A program made the translations under genes and the position numbers. Positions 46,684 to 56,458 of a stretch of DNA of 64,000 bases are shown here, one piece after another. The stretch's first letter is position 1. Every line of letters begins with the position of its first letter. The stretch comes from Dyella amyloliquefaciens (lineage in GTDB: Bacteria; Pseudomonadota; Gammaproteobacteria; Xanthomonadales; Rhodanobacteraceae). The stretch spans positions 434,001 to 498,000 of the forward strand of contig NZ_SAYT01000005.1 of the NCBI RefSeq assembly GCF_004296575.1, given 5' to 3'. The notes under the pieces are model-generated. The model was not told the DNA's origin. It did no database searches and saw nothing but the letters and a program-made list of their open reading frames with translations.

Positions 46684-46864
46684 GGTCGCGTCCGTCCAAA
46701 GTGCGTTCGGCCTTCGCTTCAAGGGGGCGATCGTCACTCAGGATGTCGATGGCAGGCGTATCCATGTCATCGAACTGCCCCTTGCGCACCGCCCATACGA
46801 ACGAGCCGATGGCGACCGCCAGCAACATCAGGCTCAACGGGATGAGCATCAGCAAAATGATCAT
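46676..46864 (-). CDS. ccoS: CcoS, cbb3 oxidase maturation protein
   Basis: A 62-aa protein: one N-terminal membrane helix (MIILLMLIPLSLMLLAVAIG), then SFVWAVRKGQFDDMDTPAIDIL, the hallmark of CcoS. CcoS is needed for heme and copper incorporation into cbb3 oxidase. Its ATG overlaps the ccoI stop (ATGA) and its stop overlaps the next gene, so it is translationally coupled on both sides. Confidence 0.92.
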   Translation of the reverse strand: MIILLMLIPLSLMLLAVAIGSFVWAVRKGQFDDMDTPAIDILSDDRPLEAKAERTLDGRDHG

Positions 46865-49329
46865 GAGGTCGACTCCGGTACGGACACACGCATCAGGCGA
46901 AGCGCATTGGCGGTGACCATCAGCGACGACAACGCCATGCCGAGTGCAGCCAGCGAGGGAGTCACCTGCCCCATCACGGCCAGCGGGAGTGCCAGCAGGT
47001 TGTAGCCGACGGCCCAGGCGAAGTTCTGGCGAATGATGCGCTGCGTGCGCCGCGCCAGCTGCACCGCTGCGGGAATACGCAGCAGGGACGGTGCGGTCAA
47101 CACCATGTCGGCTGCGCGCTGCGCCAGCGACGCGCCCTCGCCCATGGCTAGCGATACGTCGGCGCCCGCGAGCACCGGCGCATCGTTCAGGCCATCGCCC
47201 ACCATGGCGACTACGCAGCCTTCCGCCTGCAGCTTGCGCACCAGCGCCAGCTTGTCCTCGGAGCTCTGTCTTGCATGGGCGTCGTCGATATCGAGCTGGC
47301 GCGTCAGGCGCTCGACGGCACCAGACGCATCGCCACTGGCCAGATGGATGCGCAGGCCCAATTCGCGCAGGGCATTCACCGCGACACGCGCATCCGGACG
47401 CATGCGCTCCTCGAGCGTGAAGCACGCAACAGCGGCCAAACCATCTCCAAGCCACAGCCGGCCATCGTCAGCCTGTGCGGCCGCGAAAGGACCACGACCC
47501 AGTCTCCATTCCCTGCCATTTATCCGACCGCTCAGGCCCTGCCCCGCATGCACCTTCACGCCACTCGCCGCATGGAGTGTCTGCACGGACGCAAATGCCG
47601 CCGCGATCGGATGGCCGCTGTCGCGCTCGAGCGCAGCGGCGATGGCCATGGCTTCACTGGCAGGCATATGGGCAAACGTTCGTATCTCGCCAACCGCAGG
47701 GTCGATCCGGGTCAGCGTGCCCGTCTTGTCGAACACCACATCAGTCGCACGGGCCAGGCTGTCCAACCCCTCCGCACGCAAGGAAAGCACGCCCAGCCGC
47801 GCGAGTGCGCCATGGGTTGCCGTCAGGGCGGCTGGCACGGCCAGCGACAACGCACACGGGCAACTGATCACCAGCAGCGACAACGTGACCTCGAAGGCTC
47901 GCGACGGATCATGGATGCGCCAGCCGATGAATACCGCGACGGAGGCGAGCATCAACGCCACCACGAACCATGTACCGACGCGATCCGCCATTCGCGCGAG
48001 CGGCGGCCTGTGCGCCTGCGCCTGTTCGACCAGTCGCGTCAGTTGCGACAGTCGCGTCGCGCTGCCCACGCGCGTGACCTCGATCCGCGCCGGCGTCTCC
48101 CGGCAAACCGTGCCCGCGAATACCTGCGCACCTTGCGCCTTGGCAACAGGATGCGATTCACCGGTCAACAAGGCTTCTTCGAACATGGCCTGTTCGTCCA
48201 GCAGCACGCCATCCGCCGGCACTGCTTCACCAGCCGCCATGCAGGTAATGTCACCTACCTGGAGCGCCGTCAGCGGTACGGATTCGCGCGTTCCATCGGG
48301 TCGCTCGCGCACCGCCAGTGCAGGCCGCGCCCGCGCCAGCGCATCCACCTGGGAACTGGCGATGCGCCGGGCGCGCTGCTCAAGCATGCGCGCGCACAAC
48401 AACAGGAATACGAACATCGCCGCCGCGTCGTACCACACGTGCGCGCCGCCACGTACTGTCTCCACCGCACTCGCCAGATAGGCCAGCAGGGTCGACCCTG
48501 CCACCAGCGTATCCATGCCGGGATGGCGCTCGCGCCATTCACGCCACGCGCCTTGCAGGAAGGGCCAGCCGGAATAGAACACCACCGGCGTGCACACGAG
48601 GAACGTCACCCAGCGGAAGAAGTCGCGGGTATACAGCGCCATGTGGTGATTGAAGTCGAGATACAGCGCCTCGGACAGCATCATGGTCTGCATGGCGCCG
48701 AGTCCGGCGATGCCCAGCCGCAGCAGCCAGCGCCGCCGCTCGGCCAGCTTCTCGCGCTCCTGCGCGGCACCGCTGGCCAGGTAAGGTCGATAGCCGAGCA
48801 AGGCGAGCCGTTCGAGCACCGACGACAATGCCACGCGCGCCGGATCCCATGCAATACGAATGCGCCCCGTCACCGCATTGGCGCCGACATCCAGTACGCC
48901 GTCCACACGCTGCAGGGCGCGATCGATCAGCCACGCGCACGCCGCGCAACGCATACCGTCCGTGAGCAGGGTGATTTCCAGGCCACCTGTTACCGGAAAC
49001 GCGTGATCGGCGAGGACGTCGTCGCGGTCCCATGCTGCAAGGTCCGGCAGTTCCATATCCACCCGCGTACCGGCCATGCTACGCAAGCGGTAGTAATCAC
49101 CGAGATCGGACGAACGAATCCACTGCGCAGCGGCGAGACAGCCATCGCAGCAGAAGCCCTTGACGCTCCCATCGACATCCAGCAGCACGGGCGACGCCGG
49201 CAAGGCCTCGCCGCAGTGATAACAGGTCTCGACCCCGACCTGGCTGATGACATCGACCGCGCAGTCCACGTTCAGGGCATCAGTCGGATCGAACGCGCCT
49301 GCGGTGCCCAGCGTCCATGCATCAGCCAC
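46861..49329 (-). CDS. ccoI: CcoI/FixI copper-exporting P1B-type ATPase
   Basis: An 822-aa protein as annotated from a GTG at 49329; a GTG at 49269 is an alternative, since no clear ribosome-binding site favours either. It has an N-terminal Cys-rich part (CYHCGEAL, FCCDGC), a heavy-metal domain with MRCAACAW, eight membrane helices with the copper motif SCPCALSLAVP, phosphorylation site DKTGTL and the GDGLNDAP hinge. It moves copper across the membrane for the cbb3 binuclear centre. It lies between ccoH and ccoS. Confidence 0.94.
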   Translation of the reverse strand: MADAWTLGTAGAFDPTDALNVDCAVDVISQVGVETCYHCGEALPASPVLLDVDGSVKGFCCDGCLAAAQWIRSSDLGDYYRLRSMAGTRVDMELPDLAAWDRDDVLADHAFPVTGGLEITLLTDGMRCAACAWLIDRALQRVDGVLDVGANAVTGRIRIAWDPARVALSSVLERLALLGYRPYLASGAAQEREKLAERRRWLLRLGIAGLGAMQTMMLSEALYLDFNHHMALYTRDFFRWVTFLVCTPVVFYSGWPFLQGAWREWRERHPGMDTLVAGSTLLAYLASAVETVRGGAHVWYDAAAMFVFLLLCARMLEQRARRIASSQVDALARARPALAVRERPDGTRESVPLTALQVGDITCMAAGEAVPADGVLLDEQAMFEEALLTGESHPVAKAQGAQVFAGTVCRETPARIEVTRVGSATRLSQLTRLVEQAQAHRPPLARMADRVGTWFVVALMLASVAVFIGWRIHDPSRAFEVTLSLLVISCPCALSLAVPAALTATHGALARLGVLSLRAEGLDSLARATDVVFDKTGTLTRIDPAVGEIRTFAHMPASEAMAIAAALERDSGHPIAAAFASVQTLHAASGVKVHAGQGLSGRINGREWRLGRGPFAAAQADDGRLWLGDGLAAVACFTLEERMRPDARVAVNALRELGLRIHLASGDASGAVERLTRQLDIDDAHARQSSEDKLALVRKLQAEGCVVAMVGDGLNDAPVLAGADVSLAMGEGASLAQRAADMVLTAPSLLRIPAAVQLARRTQRIIRQNFAWAVGYNLLALPLAVMGQVTPSLAALGMALSSLMVTANALRLMRVSVPESTS

Positions 49330-49751
49330 GCGCCGCTATCGGACGCCAGCCGTACCGTCCAGTCGCGATCGCGATCCAGCGATCCGACGCCACGCCAGCC
49401 CAGTTCGCTCGGCGAGAGATGCACGGTGCGCTGCTCGCCCGACGAATCGGACAAGGTAAGGGTCAGCTTGCCGCCCCGCGGAAAATCACCATCCATCGGC
49501 AACACTTCGACCATGTCGCCCTTGGTCCGCAGCACGACACCTTCGGTGGATACCTCGGCTGGCGATTGCGCCGCCTCGGCGGACACCAGAAGCTTGCCCA
49601 CCTTGGTCACCCGCCCGACGGTCTCCATATCCTCGCGTCCCGGGTGGACGGCGGCAAACAGCAGCGCGAAACCGATGGCGACCGAGGCCAGCGGCAGACC
49701 CACCAGCATCCACACCATGGGTTCGCGCCATGCGCTTCGTGTCGTATTCAT
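49272..49751 (-). CDS. ccoH: CcoH/FixH family protein
   Basis: A 159-aa protein with one N-terminal membrane helix (PMVWMLVGLPLASVAIGFALLFAAV) and a periplasmic part. FixH/CcoH stays bound to the cbb3 oxidase and aids its assembly. Similarity is weaker than for the neighbours, and the order ccoG-ccoH-ccoI-ccoS supports the call. The start overlaps ccoG by 4 bp (ATGA). Confidence 0.85.
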   Translation of the reverse strand: MNTTRSAWREPMVWMLVGLPLASVAIGFALLFAAVHPGREDMETVGRVTKVGKLLVSAEAAQSPAEVSTEGVVLRTKGDMVEVLPMDGDFPRGGKLTLTLSDSSGEQRTVHLSPSELGWRGVGSLDRDRDWTVRLASDSGAWLMHGRWAPQARSIRLMP

Positions 49752-51301
49752 AGCGAAGGTCCGAAGAAACTGCTCTTGATGGTGGCGTCGGCGTCCACGT
49801 CGGTACCCCGCACCACGAATTGCACGTCATGCCGTCCGGTCACTTCGGAGGAGGCGCTGACCGTGATGGGAATGGACAGCACCTCACCGCTCTCGGCCTG
49901 CACCGTCCGCGCGCCGCCGCGAAGCGCGATGCCGGGCATATCGGTGGACACCACGTCGATGACGAAGTGGTGCGGCTGCTGCTCCTTGTTGACCAGCTTG
50001 AGCGTGTAGCTGTTCTCGATGCGCCCGTCGCTGGCCTGGCTGTACATGGCATTGCGATCGCGCAGCACCTCGGCAAGCAGCACGCTGCGATGGGTCACGC
50101 CGTACATCCAGCCGCCGAGCAAGGCCAGCAGCAGGCAGGCATAGACGATGATGCGAGCCCGCAGCACGCGGGTGGGTTTGCTGTCGATCTGGTTCTGCGT
50201 GGTGTAACGGATCAGGCCCTTGGGGTAGCCCATCTTGCCCATCACGTCATCGCACGCATCGATGCAGGCGCCGCACGCGATGCACTCGTACTGCAGGCCA
50301 TTTCGAATATCGATGCCCACCGGGCACACCTGCACGCATATGGTGCAGTCGACGCAATCACCCAAAAGCTCTGGCGTGAACTTCGGTAGCGGCTCGGCCA
50401 CCATGCCGGCGCCCGCCAGTGCAATGGTTCCGCCCGCATGCGCGCGATTGTCTGCCGCCGACGGATGCTGGCTGGCACGAAACACGTAATCGTAGGCCGT
50501 GACCTTGTCGAGCAGGCCGCGCGCCCGTTCCAGCACACTGGACAGGCCACGCTTGCGCGGACCGCGCGGCTCGCCGCGCATGGGGTCGTAGGCGATGATC
50601 AGCGTATTGCGGTCGAACATCGCGCTCTGGAAGCGCGCGTAAGGACACATGTACTTGCATACCTGCTGGCGCAGGAAGCCCGCATTGCCCCAGGTGGCGA
50701 AGCCATAGAACAGGATCCAGAACGTCTCCCAGCCACCCAGGCCGAATGGCATGCGCTGTGCCAGGTCCACGATCGGGCTGAAATAGCCGACGAAGGTGAA
50801 ACCAGTCCACAACGAGAACAACGCCCACAAGCTATGTCTTGCCGTCTTGCGCAGGATCTTCTCCCGTGTCCAGGGACCCGCATCGAGCTTCATGCGCTTG
50901 TTGCGGTCGCCTTCGCACCAGTGCTCGATCCACAGGGACACTTCGGTCCACACGGTCTGCGGACAGGCGTAACCACAGAAGAGGCGGCCCGCCAGTGCCG
51001 TGAAGAAGAACAGCGCCAGCGCGGCGATGATCAACAGCGTGGAGAGGAACAGGAAGTCCTGCGGCAGGAACATCCACCCGAACACGTGGAACTGGCGTGC
51101 GGGAAGATCCAGCAGCACAGCCTGCTTGCCGTTCCAGTGCAACCAGGGGAACAGGTAGTACATGCCGAGCAGCCAGATCACCGCCGCCACGCGCAGCCGG
51201 TTGAAAGTGCCCGACACCTCACGCGGATAAACCTTGCGTTCGCTGACGTAATAGGAACTGCTTTCGTCCTCGACGACGTGCAGCGGTATGCGACGACTCA
51301 T
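49748..51301 (-). CDS. ccoG: CcoG/FixG ferredoxin-like cupric reductase
   Basis: A 517-aa protein with about five membrane helices, a CxxxCP in GYACPQTVWTEV, and two [4Fe-4S] motifs of ferredoxin type: CVDCTICVQVCPVGIDIRNG and CIACGACIDACDDVM. The C-terminal region is an Ig-like periplasmic domain. CcoG reduces Cu(II) to Cu(I) for cbb3 assembly. It overlaps the small membrane gene upstream and ccoH downstream by 4 bp each. Confidence 0.95.
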   Translation of the reverse strand: MSRRIPLHVVEDESSSYYVSERKVYPREVSGTFNRLRVAAVIWLLGMYYLFPWLHWNGKQAVLLDLPARQFHVFGWMFLPQDFLFLSTLLIIAALALFFFTALAGRLFCGYACPQTVWTEVSLWIEHWCEGDRNKRMKLDAGPWTREKILRKTARHSLWALFSLWTGFTFVGYFSPIVDLAQRMPFGLGGWETFWILFYGFATWGNAGFLRQQVCKYMCPYARFQSAMFDRNTLIIAYDPMRGEPRGPRKRGLSSVLERARGLLDKVTAYDYVFRASQHPSAADNRAHAGGTIALAGAGMVAEPLPKFTPELLGDCVDCTICVQVCPVGIDIRNGLQYECIACGACIDACDDVMGKMGYPKGLIRYTTQNQIDSKPTRVLRARIIVYACLLLALLGGWMYGVTHRSVLLAEVLRDRNAMYSQASDGRIENSYTLKLVNKEQQPHHFVIDVVSTDMPGIALRGGARTVQAESGEVLSIPITVSASSEVTGRHDVQFVVRGTDVDADATIKSSFFGPSL

Positions 51302-51603
51302 GGGGCGTTACCGGAGTGGAATCCGCGCTTCACCTGCCAGGACGGCCGCAGCAGGATCCAGGTGAACAGGCTGGACGAGGCCGTGGCCAGCCAGAAGAGG
51401 AAGAAGCCCAGTGAGTAGCCCAGTTCGCGGCTGAGCTGCAGCGACGGGAAGGTGATCTCCCTGAGCCGCTCGGGGTCCACGATGGTGAAGAACACCATCG
51501 TGATGACCCCGGCGACGAAAAAGCTCGGCCAGAGGATGGCGCCGACGCGCTGCGAGGCAGGCGTCGGCTCCTGTTCCGGAGGTTTTGCGGAACGCGCGGT
51601 CAT
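51298..51603 (-). CDS. Small membrane protein of unknown function in the cco operon
   Basis: A 101-aa protein with two predicted membrane helices (AILWPSFFVAGVITMVFFTIV and ELGYSLGFFLFWLATASSSLFTWIL). Start at ATG 51603 overlaps the ccoP stop; its own stop overlaps the ccoG start by ATGA, so it is certainly within the operon. I do not recognise a named family. Position between ccoP and ccoG suggests a structural or assembly role in the cbb3 oxidase, but nothing in the sequence shows metal ligands. Confidence 0.85.
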   Translation of the reverse strand: MTARSAKPPEQEPTPASQRVGAILWPSFFVAGVITMVFFTIVDPERLREITFPSLQLSRELGYSLGFFLFWLATASSSLFTWILLRPSWQVKRGFHSGNAP

Positions 51604-52535
51604 CACTCGGCAACCACAGCGCCGGCAGGCGGCGGATCCTTGTGCGGCGACAGCGTCCACACATAGGCACCGACCAGTCGCGTACGGGTATCGCCCAGCT
51701 GGTCCTTCCAGGCCGGCATCACGCCCTGGCGACCTTCGGCCAGCGTCTTGTGCAGCGATGCCGAGCTGCTTCCGTACAGCCAGTAGCTGTCGGTAAGGTC
51801 CGGCGCACCCATCACCTGGTTGCCCTTGCCCTGCGGGCCATGGCACGCGGTGCAAATGCCGGCGAACAACTTCTCACCTCGCTCAGCCGCATCCTTCGGC
51901 TGGTCGGAACGGGACAGCGAGAGTACATAGGCAATGGTGTCATCCACTGCCGTGGCACCACCCTGCGCGGTAAGCGTATCGGCCCAGGCCGGCATCACGG
52001 CGTGGCGACCGTTCTGGATGGTGTCCAGGATGCGCGCGGGCGTTCCGCCCCAATGCCAGATGTCGTCGGTGAGATCCGGATAGCCGGTTGCGCCGTGACC
52101 GCTGGAACCGTGGCAGGCCGCGCAGCGATTGATGAAGATCGCACGACCGATCGACACGGCGTTGGCATTCTTCGCCAGCTCGTCCACGGGCTTGCCCGCA
52201 TAGAGCTTCAGCGTGTCATCGAGACGTGCATTTTCCGCCGCCGTCTCCATCGCCCACTCCGACCTCGAGCTCCAGTGCCCCCAGCCCTTGAGCGTGCCCA
52301 ATCCGTACCAGATCAGGTAACCGACGGAGAACACCAGGGTGATGTAGAACAGGTTGATCCACCATCGCGGGAGCGGCTTGTTGTACTCGGTGAGGTCGCC
52401 ATCCCACACGTGGCCGGTTTCATCCGGCCTGGGGTCGGTGGGGCGACGCTTGATGTTGGCCCTGAGCAGCCAGACGCAGCCCAGCAGGTTCAACACCGTG
52501 ATGGCCACCACGTACCACGTCCATGCGGAAGTCAT
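51603..52535 (-). CDS. ccoP: CcoP, diheme cytochrome c subunit of cbb3 oxidase
   Basis: A 310-aa protein with an N-terminal hydrophobic segment, a second helix (LFYITLVFSVGYLIWYGLG) and two cytochrome c domains with CAACH and CTACH heme sites and distal Met residues (AVMPAWAD, GVMPAWKD). It accepts electrons from soluble cytochromes and passes them to CcoO/CcoN. It overlaps ccoQ (4 bp) and the small membrane gene. Confidence 0.96.
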   Translation of the reverse strand: MTSAWTWYVVAITVLNLLGCVWLLRANIKRRPTDPRPDETGHVWDGDLTEYNKPLPRWWINLFYITLVFSVGYLIWYGLGTLKGWGHWSSRSEWAMETAAENARLDDTLKLYAGKPVDELAKNANAVSIGRAIFINRCAACHGSSGHGATGYPDLTDDIWHWGGTPARILDTIQNGRHAVMPAWADTLTAQGGATAVDDTIAYVLSLSRSDQPKDAAERGEKLFAGICTACHGPQGKGNQVMGAPDLTDSYWLYGSSSASLHKTLAEGRQGVMPAWKDQLGDTRTRLVGAYVWTLSPHKDPPPAGAVVAE

Positions 52536-52672
52536 GCCCTCTCCTCCTTGTCGTCATCCAGAGGCATACGGGCAGCGGCATCCAGCACGGGCTTCACACC
52601 CGGCCTCCAGAGCAGGATGCAGCCCACGATGAAAAGCACCAGCAGAAAGGCAGTGATCAGACCCGGAATCAT
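52532..52672 (-). CDS. ccoQ: CcoQ, small cbb3 oxidase subunit
   Basis: A 46-aa protein beginning [20 protein letters not shown], one membrane helix, followed by WRPGVKPVLDAAARMPLDDD. This is the CcoQ pattern. ATG at 52672 overlaps the ccoO stop and its TGA overlaps the ccoP ATG (4 bp). CcoQ stabilises the oxidase complex in other bacteria. Confidence 0.9.
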   Translation of the reverse strand: MIPGLITAFLLVLFIVGCILLWRPGVKPVLDAAARMPLDDDKEERA

Positions 52673-53313
52673 CACTCGGCTCCTTCTGCAACCTGCATGT
52701 CCGCCTGCGATACGTGCGTACCGAGGCTTTGCAGGTAGGCGACCACGGCATCCAGCTCGGTCTTGCCCTCGACGGCAGCCGGCGCGGCGGCGATCTCGGC
52801 ATCGCTGTAGGGGTCGCCGATGCGCTTGAGTGCGCGCATGTGCTGCGCCACTTCGGCGCCGTCCAGCTTCGCCTTCTCCAGCCAGGGATAAGCCGGCATG
52901 TTGGATTCCGGCACCACATCGCGCGGGTTGTGCAGATGGGCGCGATGCCAGTCATCGGAGTAACCACGCAGGCCTACGCGCGCCAGGTCGGGACCCGTGC
53001 GCTTGCTGCCCCACTGGAACGGATGGTCGTACACCGATTCACCGGCGAGTGAGTAATGACCGTAACGTTCCGTCTCGAAGCGCAGCGTGCGCACCATCTG
53101 CGAGTGGCAGTTGTAGCAACCCTCGCGGATGTAGACGTCGCGCCCGGCCAGCTCAAGCGCCGGATAAGGCTTGATGCCCGGCAGCGGTTTGATGGTCTCG
53201 GCCTGGAACATCAGCGGGACGATTTCGGCGAGACCACCGAATGACACCGCTACGGCCACCAGGATGGCCATCAGGCCGATGTTCTTTTCGATCTTTGCGT
53301 GCATATGGCTCAT
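52672..53313 (-). CDS. ccoO: CcoO, monoheme cytochrome c subunit of cbb3 oxidase
   Basis: A 213-aa protein from the ATG at 53313, with GAGGGAA upstream; eight further codons to 53337 are in frame but unlikely. It has an N-terminal membrane helix and a cytochrome c domain with [10 protein letters not shown] and [22 protein letters not shown] is the CcoO signature. It links CcoP to the catalytic subunit. Confidence 0.96.
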   Translation of the reverse strand: MSHMHAKIEKNIGLMAILVAVAVSFGGLAEIVPLMFQAETIKPLPGIKPYPALELAGRDVYIREGCYNCHSQMVRTLRFETERYGHYSLAGESVYDHPFQWGSKRTGPDLARVGLRGYSDDWHRAHLHNPRDVVPESNMPAYPWLEKAKLDGAEVAQHMRALKRIGDPYSDAEIAAAPAAVEGKTELDAVVAYLQSLGTHVSQADMQVAEGAE

Positions 53314-53323
53314 GTCTGTTCCC

Positions 53324-54769
<1,446 letters not shown>

Positions 54770-54831
54770 GAGGCCCACTCCTAGGCTTAACTGAACGGCG
54801 GGAAGTCTGTGGGGCTGGCCTCAGATCACAG

Positions 54832-54845
54832 TTGATCCAGATCAA
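54832..54845 (-). promoter_or_regulatory. Canonical FNR box upstream of ccoN
   Basis: TTGAT-CCAG-ATCAA, a perfect FNR palindrome. Its centre is 69.5 bp upstream of the ccoN ATG at 54769. With class II spacing transcription would begin near 54797, giving a 28-nt leader. The -10 is weak (CAGACT), as is common for activator-dependent promoters. Confidence 0.88.
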
Positions 54846-54901
54846 CGGGAACCGGGGGGACAGCTGTCGCGGTTTGTCGCAGGTCAAATTTGAGGGATGT
54901 C

Positions 54902-54929
54902 ATATCTCTTCATCGCGAAAAAGAGATAT
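54902..54929 (+). promoter_or_regulatory. Inverted repeat in the metF promoter region
   Basis: ATATCTCTT and AAGAGATAT are perfect 9-bp arms with a 10-bp spacer, 34 bp before the metF ATG. They may be an operator for a methionine-metabolism regulator (for example an ArsR-type SahR) or a leader hairpin. The regulator assignment is a guess from position. Confidence 0.5.
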
Positions 54930-54962
54930 ATACTTGGCTCGCCCTTGCCAGGACCCCCTGCG

Positions 54963-55790
54963 ATGCCTTCCATCAGCTTCGAGTTCTTCCCGCCCAAGAC
55001 CGACGAGCAGCGCGCCCAGCTGGATCAGGCCGCCACCCTGCTCAAGTCGCTTTCGCCCGAATATGTGTCGGTCACCTTCGGGGCCGGCGGTTCGACACTG
55101 AGCTATACCGGCGAAACCGTCGCCAGGCTGCACGGCAATCACGGCCTGAACGTGGCGCCGCATCTGTCCTGCGTGGGCGGCACGCGGGCGGAACTCGCCG
55201 AGCTGCTGGACACCTACCGGGCAGCCGGCTACCGCCGTATCGTGGCCCTCCGCGGCGACCTGCCCTCGGGCATGGCCACCCCTGGCGACTTCCGCTATGC
55301 CTCGGAACTGGTGAGCTTCATCCGCGAGTACACCGGCGATCACTTCCACATCGAAGTCGCGGCCTATCCGGAAACCCATCCTCAGGCGGACAACGCCCTG
55401 GCCGACCTGCAGCACTTCAAGGCCAAGGTGGATGCCGGCGCGAACGGGGCAATCACGCAGTACTTCTTCAACGCGGATGCCTATTTCCGCTTTGTCGACG
55501 ACGTGCGTCGCCTCGGCGTCGAGGTGCCGATCGTCCCCGGCATCATGCCGATCTCCAATTTCTCGCAGCTCAAGCGCTTCTCCGACCAGTGCGGCGCGGA
55601 GATTCCGCGCTGGATCGTCAAGCGCATGCAGGCCCATGGCGACGATGCCGCCTCGATCCGCGAGCTGGGCGCCGACGTGGTGGCGGACATGTGCCGTCGC
55701 CTGCTGCAGGGTGGCGCACCGGGGCTCCACTTCTACACACTGAATCGCGCTCGGGCCACGCAGGCAGTCCTGAACCGACTGCACAGTTGA
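54963..55790 (+). CDS. metF: Methylenetetrahydrofolate reductase
   Basis: A 275-aa FAD enzyme making 5-methyl-THF, the methyl donor for methionine synthesis. SFEFFPPKTDEQ with the catalytic Glu, VSVTFGAGGS, ALRGDLPSG, AAYPETHPQA, ITQYFFNADAYFRF, PIVPGIMPISNF and the C-terminal HFYTLNRA are standard. The ATG at 54963 is chosen as the homologous start; the frame is open to 54897 across the inverted repeat. It completes, with metK and ahcY, three steps of the methyl cycle in this window. Confidence 0.96.
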   Translation: MPSISFEFFPPKTDEQRAQLDQAATLLKSLSPEYVSVTFGAGGSTLSYTGETVARLHGNHGLNVAPHLSCVGGTRAELAELLDTYRAAGYRRIVALRGDLPSGMATPGDFRYASELVSFIREYTGDHFHIEVAAYPETHPQADNALADLQHFKAKVDAGANGAITQYFFNADAYFRFVDDVRRLGVEVPIVPGIMPISNFSQLKRFSDQCGAEIPRWIVKRMQAHGDDAASIRELGADVVADMCRRLLQGGAPGLHFYTLNRARATQAVLNRLHS

Positions 55791-55818
55791 AAGATGCCGC
55801 CGGGCGTAAGCTCGGTGG

Positions 55819-56388
55819 ATGCTTCCTTACTGGCTTCTCTTGCTGCTGCTCTGCCTGCCCCTGGGTGCCCGGGCACAAGACGGTATTCACCGTTGCGTGG
55901 GGGCCGACGGCAATCCCGTGTTTACGGACCAGCCGTGCGCAGCACTCAACGCCACACCGGTGGCGTCGCCCGCCCGTGACAGTGCCCCCACTACGACGGC
56001 ACCGATCGCGCCCGCCACGCCAGCGCCCGTCAGCTGCGCCACGACGGTGGCGGACTTGCGCCAGAGCGTGCTCGACGCGTTCTCGACCCGCGACCCGAAC
56101 CGGCTCGCCGGCCTGATGCTGTGGGGCGGCTACGGGCAGCAAAGCGTCGTGGCGGACATCCGTTCGCTGGGCGGCTTGATGCAGCGACCGCTGCTCGGCG
56201 TCGGTCAGGCCGATGACGATTCCGCCGACACCCCCGCCAGCTCCGGAAGCGCGCCGCCAGCGCCACCCAATGACGAGCGCCAACTGGTGGTGCGAACCGC
56301 CGCGGACGACGGCAGCGGCCAGCCCCGCGAAACCCGCTTCGACGTCGTGCGGCGTTCGGGCTGCCTCTGGCTGCGAGGACGCGGCTGA
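55819..56388 (+). CDS. DUF4124-type exported protein
   Basis: A 189-aa protein with a signal peptide (to ARA-Q, residue 19). Then IHRCVGADGNPVFTDQPCAAL fits the DUF4124 domain, which has a short Cys-containing beta motif common in Xanthomonadales secreted proteins. A Pro/Ala/Thr-rich spacer and a C-terminal part with conserved Cys (SCATTVADLRQSVLDAFSTRDPNRLAGLML) follow. Function unknown. It starts 28 bp after metF. Confidence 0.7.
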   Translation: MLPYWLLLLLLCLPLGARAQDGIHRCVGADGNPVFTDQPCAALNATPVASPARDSAPTTTAPIAPATPAPVSCATTVADLRQSVLDAFSTRDPNRLAGLMLWGGYGQQSVVADIRSLGGLMQRPLLGVGQADDDSADTPASSGSAPPAPPNDERQLVVRTAADDGSGQPRETRFDVVRRSGCLWLRGRG

Positions 56389-56458
56389 AAGCCGGTGACA
56401 ACGCTTCCGCCTGTGTGCCCGGGTTATCATGTACCGATTTTGTCCCCGGAGCATCGAC

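Noticed and set aside
47275-49779. 834-codon open frame on the plus strand
   Set aside because: Antisense to ccoI and ccoH; Arg/His/Gln-rich with no domain.
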